Shown here: positions 43,595-53,494 of the stretch, piece after piece
Layout: each line of letters starts with the position of its first letter
How positions within the stretch are numbered: the first letter of the stretch is position 1
Assembly: GCF_014204865.1 (NCBI RefSeq)
Contig: NZ_JACHMG010000001.1
Span: 2,790,001-2,854,000 of the forward strand
From: Amycolatopsis jiangsuensis
GTDB taxonomy: Bacteria; Actinomycetota; Actinomycetes; Mycobacteriales; Pseudonocardiaceae
Length of the DNA: 64,000 nt
Reading direction: 5' to 3'
The notes under the pieces: generated by a model
Databases searched by the model: none
What the model was told of the DNA's origin: nothing
Seen by the model: the letters and a program-made list of their open reading frames with translations, nothing else
Made by a program: the position numbers and the translations under genes

Positions 43595-43972
43595 TCAGAA
43601 GGCCATGGCCTGCGCGCGCCGTTTGACCTCGGTGCCGTGGCTGGTGCGCAGGGCGTTGATCGGGGTGGTGCCCGGCAGCGTGTCGTCGGCGGTGAAGAGC
43701 CAGCGCAGCATCTCGGTCCGGGTGAACCCGGAGTCGCCGAGCACGGTGATCGTGCCGGCCAGGCCCTTGACCACGCCGTCGGCGACGAAGAAGTCGCTCG
43801 GTACGCACAGTTCGCCGTCCCGCTTCACCGCGATCAGGTGGCCGTCACGCAGCAGCTGGCGCACCTTGTTCGCGGAGATCCCGAGTGCGGCGGCCACCTC
43901 CGGCAACGGCAGGACCGCGACCGCGGTGTCGAGGACGTCGTCGGCGACAGGAATCCCACTCACACGTGACAC
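43595..43972 (-). CDS. Rv2175c-family DNA-binding protein
   Basis: A 125-aa winged-helix protein like Rv2175c, which in M. tuberculosis binds DNA and is phosphorylated by the kinase PknL encoded next door. The recognition part is LPEVAAALGISANKVRQLLR, followed by the wing IAVKRDGELCVPSDFF, and the conserved C-terminal half includes LGDSGFTRTEMLRWLF. Start: GTG at 43972 (GAATGT 6 bases upstream, possible leaderless) or GTG at 43963. It is divergent from the kinase gene. Confidence 0.9.
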   Translation of the reverse strand: MSRVSGIPVADDVLDTAVAVLPLPEVAAALGISANKVRQLLRDGHLIAVKRDGELCVPSDFFVADGVVKGLAGTITVLGDSGFTRTEMLRWLFTADDTLPGTTPINALRTSHGTEVKRRAQAMAF

Positions 43973-44040
43973 TGTGCCACATTCGCCCGGATTCCCCACT
44001 GGTACGCACGGGTGACCCGCCCGGTCCGGTGAGCCTTCCG

Positions 44041-44046
44041 TACGAT
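44041..44046 (+). promoter_or_regulatory. pknL: Leaderless-type -10 element (TACGAT) of pknL
   Basis: TACGAT, 8 bases before GTG at 44055, without a ribosome-binding site. Confidence 0.5.
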
Positions 44047-44054
44047 TGCCCACC

Positions 44055-46073
44055 GTGACTCGCACGGATCCGCCCCTCGTCGGCACGCTGCTCGAACGCC
44101 GCTACCGCGTGGACCGGCTGCTGGCCAAGGGCGGGATGTCCGCGGTCTACCGGGGCCTGGACACCCGGCTCGACCGCAAGGTCGCGATCAAGATCATGAA
44201 TCCCCGCTTCGCCGACGACCGGTCGTTCGTCGACCGGTTCGTGCGCGAAGCGCGATCGGCCGCGCAGCTGCACCACCCGAACGTGGTCGCGGTCCACGAT
44301 CAGGGCTTCGACACCCCGGCCGGCAGCGACTCCGGACTGGCCTTCCTGGTGATGGAGCTGGTCGACGGCGGCACGCTGCGCGATCTGCTGACCGAACAGG
44401 GCAGGCTCGACGTGCCGCTCGCGTTCAGCGTGGCCGAGCCGGTGCTGTCCGCACTGGCCGCCGCGCACGCCGCCGGTCTGGTGCACCGCGACGTGAAGCC
44501 GGAGAACGTGCTCGTCGGCCGCAGCGGCCAGCTCACCGGCGGGGTGGTGAAGGTCGGCGACTTCGGTCTCGTGCGGGCCGTCGCCAGCGCGGGCACGACC
44601 AGCTCCAGCGTCATCCTCGGCACCGTCGCCTACCTTTCCCCGGAGCAGGTGGCCACCGGCGCGACCACCTCCCGCGGGGACGTGTACTCGACCGGCATCC
44701 TGCTGTACGAGATGCTCACCGGCCGCGCGCCCTACACCGGCGACACGGCGCTGTCGGTCGCCTACCGGCACGTGAACGACGACGTCCCGCGCCCGAGTGA
44801 GCTGCGGCCGGACCTGCCCCCGGCCCTGGACGAACTGGTGCTGCGCGCCACCCGGCGCGACCCGGACCTGCGCCCGGCCGACGCCGGCGAGTTCCTGGCC
44901 GAACTGCAGGCCGTGCGCACCTCGCTGGGCATCGCGCCGGTCGCGGTGCCGGTGCCCCCGCCACCGGATGCCGACCGCGTGTCCGACACCGAGCGCACGC
45001 TGCCGCGCATCCCCGCCGTCGAGCAGACGATGCCGGTGTCCGGACCGCGCGGAACCCGCGCCATGACCAGGGCGGTCCCCGCCGGGCCGCCACCGGTGCC
45101 GCCCCCACCGAGGGACCAGGCACCACGGGACCAGCAACCGGCCCCGCCGGCGGACGAGCCGAAACCGCGTGACCGGCGGAAGGTGCTCGCGCTGGTGATC
45201 GCCGGGGTGCTCGTGCTGGGCGGTCTCATCGGGGCATTCGCCTTCATCCTGACCGATTCGGGCCCGACCACCACGAACGTGCCGCGGCTGGCCGGGCTCA
45301 CCCAGGCCGCGGCCGGGGACCAGCTGCGGGCGGCCCAGCTGAACCCGCGCTACAGCCAGGAGTTCAGCAACACCGTGCCGGCCAACACGGTGATCAAGGT
45401 GGACCCGGCGGAAGGCACGAAGCTGGACCAGAACGCCACAGTGTCGGTGGTGGTGTCGAAGGGCCGGCCGAAGGTCCCCGACATCCAGGTCGGCACCTCG
45501 CTGGACCAGGCCACCAAGGCGATCCAGGCGCAGCAGCTCACCGTCACCCAGGGCACGCCCGAGTACAGCGACACCGCGCCCAAGGACACCGTGGTCAGCG
45601 TGAGCCCGGCGGCCGGCACTTCGCTGGACGTCGGTGGCCAGGTGACGCTCGTGCTGTCGAAGGGACCGGAACCGCTGCCGCCGGTGCCGGACGTCACCGG
45701 ACGCCCGAAGGAGGAGGCCTTCGAGCTGCTGCGCCAGAGCGGGTTCCAACCAGTGGACGGCGGCGAGGAGGCCTCCCAGACGGTGCCCGCGGGCGGCGTC
45801 ACCCGGACCGATCCGGCGGCGAAGGCCCCCGGCACCAAGGAAGTGAAGGTCTGGGTCTCCAACTCGGTCCAGGTGCCGGACGTGCGCTTCAAGCAGTTCG
45901 ACGAGGCGGAGCAGATCCTCAAGGCGGCCGGCCTCGAGGTCGACCGCAAGGGCGGCGGGAACGGGAACGGGAACGGCCACGGCAGCTTCGGTTTCGTGCT
46001 GCAGCAGGATCCGCAGCCGGGCTCGCTCGTCGAAAAGGGCACGAAGGTACAGATTCGCGGCTGGGGCGGCTGA
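44055..46073 (+). CDS. pknL: Transmembrane Ser/Thr protein kinase with PASTA repeats (PknL locus)
   Basis: A 672-aa receptor kinase. The kinase domain covers about 15-285: glycine loop AKGGMSAVY, K46 in VAIKIM, HRDVKPEN, DFG and the APE-equivalent SPEQ. A Pro-rich stretch leads to one transmembrane helix (about 380-402, LALVIAGVLVLGGLIGAFAF). Outside are four PASTA domains, which in other kinases bind peptidoglycan fragments. The gene occupies the place of M. tuberculosis pknL (next to Rv2175c and aroG), but PknL there has no PASTA domains. A Gly/Asn loop (GGGNGNGNGHG) interrupts the fourth repeat. GTG at 44055 is set by the leaderless -10. Confidence 0.93.
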   Translation: MTRTDPPLVGTLLERRYRVDRLLAKGGMSAVYRGLDTRLDRKVAIKIMNPRFADDRSFVDRFVREARSAAQLHHPNVVAVHDQGFDTPAGSDSGLAFLVMELVDGGTLRDLLTEQGRLDVPLAFSVAEPVLSALAAAHAAGLVHRDVKPENVLVGRSGQLTGGVVKVGDFGLVRAVASAGTTSSSVILGTVAYLSPEQVATGATTSRGDVYSTGILLYEMLTGRAPYTGDTALSVAYRHVNDDVPRPSELRPDLPPALDELVLRATRRDPDLRPADAGEFLAELQAVRTSLGIAPVAVPVPPPPDADRVSDTERTLPRIPAVEQTMPVSGPRGTRAMTRAVPAGPPPVPPPPRDQAPRDQQPAPPADEPKPRDRRKVLALVIAGVLVLGGLIGAFAFILTDSGPTTTNVPRLAGLTQAAAGDQLRAAQLNPRYSQEFSNTVPANTVIKVDPAEGTKLDQNATVSVVVSKGRPKVPDIQVGTSLDQATKAIQAQQLTVTQGTPEYSDTAPKDTVVSVSPAAGTSLDVGGQVTLVLSKGPEPLPPVPDVTGRPKEEAFELLRQSGFQPVDGGEEASQTVPAGGVTRTDPAAKAPGTKEVKVWVSNSVQVPDVRFKQFDEAEQILKAAGLEVDRKGGGNGNGNGHGSFGFVLQQDPQPGSLVEKGTKVQIRGWGG

Positions 46074-46148
46074 CCCGGCCGCGGCGTGGGACGGGCAGCC
46101 CGGTCGCCCGCCCACCGGAAACTGTCGCGCCCGGTGGGCGGCTCTCGG

Positions 46149-46154
46149 TACCGT
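46149..46154 (+). promoter_or_regulatory. Leaderless-type -10 element (TACCGT) before the 39-codon ORF
   Basis: TACCGT is followed by 7 bases and ATG at 46162. This sets the probable transcript start for the leader ORF and the gene behind it. Confidence 0.5.
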
Positions 46155-46161
46155 AGGCCGC

Positions 46162-46281
46162 ATGGTGGCGCCGAACGACGTGGACGGGATGTCGGTCCAG
46201 CGCACCCGGACCTGGTTACCCGGCGGGTCCGCGGGGCGGACGGAGGGGGTTTCGGCGGCAGTGTCGTGTGGCCGCCGATGA
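46162..46281 (+). CDS. 39-aa leader ORF coupled to the next gene
   Basis: A short open frame (starting MVAPNDVDGMSVQ) begins 7 bases after a TACCGT hexamer, as a leaderless gene would, and ends in the pattern ATGA, so its stop overlaps the start of the 233-aa gene. It could be a leader peptide that couples translation, or the true N-terminus of the downstream protein displaced by a frameshift. There is no similarity I recognise. Confidence 0.45.
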   Translation: MVAPNDVDGMSVQRTRTWLPGGSAGRTEGVSAAVSCGRR

Positions 46282-46979
46282 CGTTCTTCGGTGACGGCGC
46301 CCGTGAACGTCCGGTGTTCCCGGTGCGGGAACAGCAGCTTTTCGGGTACGAGGGCCGCCCGTGGACCGGGCCGCCGAGTGATCACATCGTGCCCGCGTTG
46401 CTGCCGTGGACGGTGCCGCTGGGCCGCTCCGAACACGCCATCGTGGCATTGCGCCTGATCGAGGTGTGGCCCGAGGCGATGACGCTGGTGCTCGGCGTGT
46501 ACTCACGCGACGCCATGGAAGGCGGCCCGCCGATCGCGCACCGCCGGATCCCGGACTACCGCTCCCTGCTGGTCGGGGTGCTGTTCCCGGACGGGCGGCG
46601 GGCCAGTTCGGAGACCATCTCGGTGCCCACCGCGGGACAGCCGGACGAGCCGGTGCTGCGCGTGACGGGCGGCAGCGGCACCCAGTTCCACCAGGAGCAC
46701 CACGTCTTCGTGTGGCCGCTGCCCGCGGCCGGGCCGCTGGAGATCATCGTGCAGTGGCTCGAGCGCGACATCCCGGAAACGCACACCGAATTCGACGGCG
46801 CCCGGCTCGGCGCCGCCGCCCGCGACGCCGGGGAACTGTGGCCGGGGCTGCCCCGGCGCCCGGGCAACGGCGTCGCGATGCGGCAGATCACCGGTTCGGA
46901 CTGGGGCGGCGAAAGGACACCCGCGCAGTTGCCGCAGCGGCAGCCGAGGCCCGGCCCGGGGACCGAGCCCGCCGGATAG
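46278..46979 (+). CDS. Conserved hypothetical protein between pknL and aroG
   Basis: A 233-aa soluble protein with no signal peptide or membrane helix. It appears beta-rich (ALRLIEVWPEAMTLVLGVYS, HHVFVWPLPAAGPLEIIVQW) and ends in a Pro/Gln/Arg-rich tail. I do not recognise the family. ATG at 46278 is preferred because it overlaps the stop of the leader ORF; GTG at 46266 is an alternative. It converges on aroG. Confidence 0.75.
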   Translation: MTFFGDGARERPVFPVREQQLFGYEGRPWTGPPSDHIVPALLPWTVPLGRSEHAIVALRLIEVWPEAMTLVLGVYSRDAMEGGPPIAHRRIPDYRSLLVGVLFPDGRRASSETISVPTAGQPDEPVLRVTGGSGTQFHQEHHVFVWPLPAAGPLEIIVQWLERDIPETHTEFDGARLGAAARDAGELWPGLPRRPGNGVAMRQITGSDWGGERTPAQLPQRQPRPGPGTEPAG

Positions 46980-46984
46980 CCGGC

Positions 46985-47085
46985 GCCCGCCGGCTGGTCA
47001 CTGCCCGCCGGACAGCCACTGCCGCCGGACAGCCACTGCCGCCGGATAGCCAGCGGCCGCCGGATGGCCACTGACCGCGGGCCAC
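46985..47085. repeat. Short degenerate repeats, 17-bp period
   Basis: About five copies of a GCCACTGCCGCCGGATA-like unit with a 17-bp spacing at its clearest (47013, 47030) fill the gap between the convergent hypothetical gene and aroG. Confidence 0.75.
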
Positions 47086-47114
47086 CGCTGCGCTCCGTGA
47101 AGCCGCGGGACGGC

Positions 47115-49332
<2,218 letters not shown>

Positions 49333-49387
49333 GGTCCATCCCTTCCTTCCGGCGCCGGGCGGATCCCGGCCGCGGTTCACCAGTCAT

Positions 49388-49414
49388 GACCGGACAGCCC
49401 GCCGCGGTGTGACA
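49388..49414 (-). promoter_or_regulatory. ECF41-type promoter of the oxidoreductase gene
   Basis: On the minus strand TGTCACA (49414-49408) is followed after 16 bases by GGTC (49391-49388). Known ECF41 target promoters read TGTCACA and CGTC at this spacing, so the -35 is perfect and the -10 has one mismatch. Confidence 0.65.
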
Positions 49415-49495
49415 ACCCGGCGTAGGCTCCGGCGCAGGATTCGCCCGCACTGCCCGTCCGAAACCCGTGCCGCACGCCGAGGAGGCCACCCGCCC

Positions 49496-50374
49496 ATGCC
49501 GGAGTGTGCCGACCTCGACCAGGCGACGGCCGAGTTCGCCGCGGTCCGGCCACGGCTTTTCGGGATCGCCTACCGCATGCTGGGCAGCGTGGCCGACGCC
49601 GAGGACCTGCTGCAGGACGTGTGGGTGCGCTGGCAGACCGCCGACCGTTCCGCGGTGCGCAGTCCGGCGGCCTACCTCGCCACCGCCACGACCCGGCTGG
49701 CCATCACCGCCGGGCAGACCGCGCGCGTGCGGCACGAGACCTACGTCGGACCGTGGCTGCCCGAGCCGGTGGACACCTCCGCCGATCCGCAGCTCGGCGC
49801 CGAGCGTGCCGCGGTGCTCGAGGTGGCCGTGCTGCACCTGCTGGAAAAGCTCACGCCGACCGAGCGTGCGGCCTACGTGCTGCGGGAGGCGTTCGACTAC
49901 CCGTACCGGCAGATCGCCGAAATCGTGCGGACCAGCGAGGTGAGCGCCCGCCAGCTCGTCAGCCGGGCACGCAAGCATCTCGCCACGCAGCGGCGTACCC
50001 CGGCCGAGCCGCCGGAACAACGCCGGCTGCTCACCGCGTTCGTGGCTGCTGCCCGCAGTGGTGACCTGGCGGCGCTGGAGGAGTTGTTCGCCGCCGATGT
50101 GGTGAGCTACTCCGACGGCGGCGGGGCGGTGCGCGGAGCGTCCCGGATCCCGGTCCACGGCGCTGCCACGGTCGCGAAGTACTATCGCGCGTTCGCCGCG
50201 CGTTTTTGGCCCGGCGTCGAGGTTTCCTGGGTTACGGTGAACGGCGGGGCCGGCGCACTGCTGAGCCGCGACGGTGCCGCGTTCGCGGTGGTGACGGCCG
50301 CTGTGTCGGCGCAGGGCATCGACCGCCTGTTCTGGACGATGAACCCGGTGAAACTCTCGGCGTTCCCCGGTTGA
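49496..50374 (+). CDS. ECF41-group (SigJ-like) RNA polymerase sigma factor
   Basis: A 292-aa extracytoplasmic-function sigma factor. Region 2 is RPRLFGIAYRMLGSVADAED, region 4 is AAYVLREAFDYPYRQIAEIV, and the C-terminal 100 residues form the SnoaL-like extension of the ECF41 group, with its hallmark DGGG (SYSDGGGAV) and NPxKL (NPVKL) motifs. This extension replaces an anti-sigma factor and tunes activity. ATG at 49496 follows GAGGAGG. It is divergent from the oxidoreductase it probably controls. M. tuberculosis SigJ belongs to the same group. Confidence 0.93.
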   Translation: MPECADLDQATAEFAAVRPRLFGIAYRMLGSVADAEDLLQDVWVRWQTADRSAVRSPAAYLATATTRLAITAGQTARVRHETYVGPWLPEPVDTSADPQLGAERAAVLEVAVLHLLEKLTPTERAAYVLREAFDYPYRQIAEIVRTSEVSARQLVSRARKHLATQRRTPAEPPEQRRLLTAFVAAARSGDLAALEELFAADVVSYSDGGGAVRGASRIPVHGAATVAKYYRAFAARFWPGVEVSWVTVNGGAGALLSRDGAAFAVVTAAVSAQGIDRLFWTMNPVKLSAFPG

Positions 50375-50411
50375 CGCGGGTATTCCCGCGCGGAGCGGGT
50401 ACTCGCCCGCC

Positions 50412-50780
50412 ATGGCCAGGAAGCGACCCGGGCCACTGCGCTGGCTCCACTATGTCTATGGCGGCCGTCTGCCGGACGACTACCGCGAATGGGTGCTCTA
50501 CGACGCGACCGCGAAGACGTGGCAGCTGCGCTTCGCGCTCCGGATCGTCGCGGAGGCCCTGCCGTGGTTGGTCGTGGCGTTCCTGCTGCTCACCCTGCTG
50601 ACGCCGCTTCCGGTGCCGGTGGTGCTCCTGGCGCTGCTGCTGAGCCTCCTGCTCAGCCTGTTCCTCACCGTGACCAGCGCCGACGAACTCGCCGAGGTCC
50701 GCCTCACGAAGCACGGATTCCCGCCCGGCACGGGCAAACTCGAACGCAAACGGCGCGGCAGGCCGTCGGTGTGGCCGTAG
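50412..50780 (+). CDS. DUF5313 family membrane protein
   Basis: A 122-aa protein with two adjacent membrane helices (about 47-65 and 67-87, ALPWLVVAFLLLTLL and VVLLALLLSLLLSLFL). The flanks are polar: N-terminal RWLHYVYGGRLPDDYREWVL and a basic tail. The family is common in Pseudonocardiaceae and has no assigned role. The ATG at 50412 has no clear ribosome-binding site. Confidence 0.82.
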   Translation: MARKRPGPLRWLHYVYGGRLPDDYREWVLYDATAKTWQLRFALRIVAEALPWLVVAFLLLTLLTPLPVPVVLLALLLSLLLSLFLTVTSADELAEVRLTKHGFPPGTGKLERKRRGRPSVWP

Positions 50781-50906
50781 CGGCGACGCGCTCGGGAACG
50801 ACGCACACGGTGGACTACCCCAGCGACCCTCGTGCGGAGCGTGAGCTTCCGCTGTACCCGGGCGGTGACGGTTTCCGGGCCGATGATCCGGTGTCCCCGG
50901 CCGCGG

Positions 50907-51335
50907 TCACGACCGGATTTCGGTCATGTGCGCGGCCAGCGTGGCACGGTCGAGCTGGGCGGGTACCGGGCTGAGCCGGCCCCTTCGGTGTCCGCCGAGG
51001 ACGTCGGTGACGAACTGCGCGACGGCGGCGGGCGGTGGTGCGATCCGGTCACGGAGGTGGCAGATCACGGGCGGCCGGTCGTCTCCGCGTGGTTCGATCG
51101 CGACGTACCAGCCGAACCGTTCGTCCCAGACGAGCATCAGATCGCGCCGCGGAAGATCGGCGGTGCGGGCGGTCAGTCCGATGTAGACCGTGGCGGTGTC
51201 GGTGACCTCGCTGGTCACCGCGTCGGCGGGTACGCCGATCGCCTCGGCAACCTGGCGGGCATAGGCGGCGAGCGCGGTCTCCAGGCGATGCGTTCCGGAA
51301 CCGGCGGTGGGTTTCGCACCCGGTGTGGACAGCAG
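50907..51335 (-). CDS. DUF6292-like protein with uncertain start
   Basis: An open frame whose last 120 codons resemble DUF6292 proteins (LAAYARQVAEAIGVPADAV, MLVWDERFGWYVAIEPRGDD). No ATG, GTG or TTG lies in frame between the domain and the cspA gene upstream; the given start is a CTG at 51335 and is only nominal. An ATG at 51361 exists in another frame, so a frameshift near the N-terminus would also explain it. Either the gene uses a rare start or it is damaged. Function unknown. Confidence 0.5.
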   Translation of the reverse strand: MLSTPGAKPTAGSGTHRLETALAAYARQVAEAIGVPADAVTSEVTDTATVYIGLTARTADLPRRDLMLVWDERFGWYVAIEPRGDDRPPVICHLRDRIAPPPAAVAQFVTDVLGGHRRGRLSPVPAQLDRATLAAHMTEIRS

Positions 51336-51496
51336 ACCCGCGTCGCGCGGCTCGCGGCCATCCGGCTGACGGTGTGGGCTGCGACGCGGCAGTGTGCTCG
51401 GGACCCGCGCGAGGGACAGCTGGGGCGGGAGGTGCGGCTGGCGGCCGGATGCCGCCGGGCGCCCGCGGTGCGGACGCCCAGCCGGCGTAGTCGTGG

Positions 51497-51700
51497 TCAG
51501 AGGACCGACACCCCCGTGGCCTGCGGGCCCCGGTTGCCCTGTCCGACGTCGAACTGCACCCGGGCGTTCTCTTCCAGGCTGCGGAAACCGCCGCCGGCGA
51601 TCTCCGAGTAGTGGACGAAAACGTCGGCCCCACCTTCGTCGGGCGAGATGAAACCAAACCCCTTTTCGGAGTTGAACCACTTCACGGTTCCTTGAGACAT
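51497..51700 (-). CDS. cspA: Cold-shock protein
   Basis: A 67-aa nucleic-acid-binding OB-fold protein that melts RNA structure at low temperature or under stress. RNP1 KGFGFIS and RNP2 VFVHYS are intact, and it starts [15 protein letters not shown] at 51700 has AAGGAGT upstream. The 649-base gap to the divergent desaturase gene probably contains a long 5' leader, as is common for cold-shock genes. Confidence 0.96.
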   Translation of the reverse strand: MSQGTVKWFNSEKGFGFISPDEGGADVFVHYSEIAGGGFRSLEENARVQFDVGQGNRGPQATGVSVL

Positions 51701-52349
51701 AGCCGGACTCCTTGTCACTTCTTGTCGCTTCGACATGCGGCACGACCTCGGACGAGGTGGCCGGGCTTCGAGCGTGAAACCGAGGAGCCGGAAAGACACC
51801 CAGATGACGCGCACCAAAAACCTCTGTGGGCGCCAGGAAAACAACGAACACAAAAATCTTCAACCACGACCAGTGGAGCACGAATATTGGCAGCCGTCAA
51901 ACAGTCCGCAGCGTGGTCTCACCCAGGCTGGCGGTCTCCGCTGGGACCGCGTACCCTCGGAAATAAGCAGGTTAGCGCCGCGCTTCCGAGAGCACGGGCC
52001 GCGAGGAGCCTTTTGCGCTGTTCGACCTGCCGTTGTCACCGAAGCCGAAGCCACGAGCCGACAGGTATTCGTTTCGCCGGGCGGCTTCTCCTCTGTCACC
52101 GGCCACGGCCGAAGACCGGACGCCGCCGCACGGCGCCGTTCCCGGGCTCGCCGCCCGGCCACCTACTTTAGGAGTTTCCCTGTTTCGTACGCACCCCCAT
52201 TCCCGTTCCGGCACCTCGCCGGTCTCGCCGGTGCTGTTCAGCCATCCCGCCGGGCAAACACCGGCCGACACCGTGCCTGAGGCCGATCTGAACCGCAGTC
52301 GCCGGGTCTGCTTTTCCGCCGCGACGGCGGCTCCGGTTGCGCGGCGGCG
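51701..52349. other. Long divergent regulatory region between cspA and the desaturase
   Basis: 649 bases that are less GC-rich than the rest, notably 51830-51900 with several A-runs. It should contain both promoters and the cspA leader. An open frame at 52033-52353 in another phase ends in ATGA overlap with the desaturase start, but has no family match or ribosome-binding site and was not accepted. I could not pick a promoter with confidence. Confidence 0.45.
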
Positions 52350-53369
52350 ATGACCGCCCGCGCGCAGCCCGCCTTGTACGGCCGCCTGCTCGGCGAGGTG
52401 CGCGACGCAGGTCTGCTGCGTCGCCAGTACGGGTACTACGCGATCAGGATCGTCGCGAACCTGGTCGTGTTCGCCGGCGCCTGGGTGGCGTTCGCCTTCC
52501 TGGGGGACAGCTGGTGGCAACTGGTGATCGCCGCCCTGCTCGCCGTGGTGTTCGCGCAGCTGGCCTTCGTCGGTCATGACGCCGGGCACAAGCAGATCTT
52601 CCGGACCCGCCGTCCCAACGACGTGCTCGGTGTCGCCCACGGCGGCCTGGTCGGCATGAGCTACCAGTGGTGGATCGAGGGCCACAACCGCCATCACGCC
52701 AATCCCAACCACGAGGAGCGCGACCCCGACCTCGACATTCCGGCTCTGGCCTTCACCAGCCGGCAAGCCCGCGTGAAGCAGGGTTTCCTCCGCTGGATGG
52801 CCAAACACCAAGCCGTGCTGTTCTTCCCGCTGCTCACGCTCGAGGGGCTCAGCCTGCACGTCTCGGGGATCAAAGCGGTATGGCGCGGCGGAACGGGGAT
52901 GCGCCGCCTGGAACGAGTTCTGCTCACCGTCCACATCGCGGGTTACCTCACCGCGGTGTTCTTGGTGCTCTCACCCGGGCTCGCGGTGGTGTTCATCGTG
53001 GTGCACCAGGCACTGTGGGGCATCTACATGGGCTGCTCGTTCGCCCCGAACCACAAGGGCATGCCCACCATGTCCGGGCGCCCTGGCGATTTCCTGCACC
53101 GGCAGGTCCTGACCTCGCGCAACGTGCGTGGCGGAAAGGTCACCGATTTCGTCCTCGGCGGGCTGAACTACCAGATCGAGCACCACCTGTTCCCGAACAT
53201 GCCGCGCCCGCATCTGCGCCACGCCCAGCCGATCGTGGAACGCTTCTGCCGCAAGCACGACATCCCCTACAGCCAAACCAGTCTGGTGCGCTCCTACCGC
53301 CAGGTCCTCGAGCATCTGCACGAGCTCGGCGCCCCGCTTCGAGCTGCCGACCGCGCCCAGCGGATCTGA
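52350..53369 (+). CDS. Fatty acid desaturase (acyl-CoA/acyl-lipid type)
   Basis: Integral-membrane di-iron enzyme of 339 aa that introduces a double bond into fatty acyl chains. The three histidine boxes are HDAGH (76-80), HNRHH (112-116) and QIEHH (about 266-270), with four or more membrane helices between. The glutamine in the third box is typical of linoleoyl-CoA or front-end type desaturases, as in mycobacterial DesA3. ATG at 52350 lacks a good ribosome-binding site. The shared upstream region with cspA suggests induction by cold to keep membranes fluid. Confidence 0.92.
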   Translation: MTARAQPALYGRLLGEVRDAGLLRRQYGYYAIRIVANLVVFAGAWVAFAFLGDSWWQLVIAALLAVVFAQLAFVGHDAGHKQIFRTRRPNDVLGVAHGGLVGMSYQWWIEGHNRHHANPNHEERDPDLDIPALAFTSRQARVKQGFLRWMAKHQAVLFFPLLTLEGLSLHVSGIKAVWRGGTGMRRLERVLLTVHIAGYLTAVFLVLSPGLAVVFIVVHQALWGIYMGCSFAPNHKGMPTMSGRPGDFLHRQVLTSRNVRGGKVTDFVLGGLNYQIEHHLFPNMPRPHLRHAQPIVERFCRKHDIPYSQTSLVRSYRQVLEHLHELGAPLRAADRAQRI

Positions 53370-53441
53370 CTCCACACGTCCGTTCACCCTCCCGTGGCGA
53401 GCGGTCTCGTGGCGGACAGGGCACGCCCCACCGCCGGAACG

Positions 53442-53480
53442 ACCACGGGCCCGGACCACGATGCGGTCCGGGCCCGTGGT
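53442..53480. terminator. Bidirectional terminator between desaturase and IniB-like genes
   Basis: A perfect 16-bp stem (53442-53457 with 53465-53480) around the loop ACGATGC, with TTT on the right side. Both neighbouring genes end at it. Confidence 0.9.
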
Positions 53481-53494
53481 TTCGGGCACTGGGA

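Noticed and set aside
52033..52353. 106-codon ORF overlapping the desaturase start by ATGA
   Set aside because: It starts at a TTG without a ribosome-binding site, covers the probable promoter region, and its translation resembles no family; the overlap alone is weak evidence.
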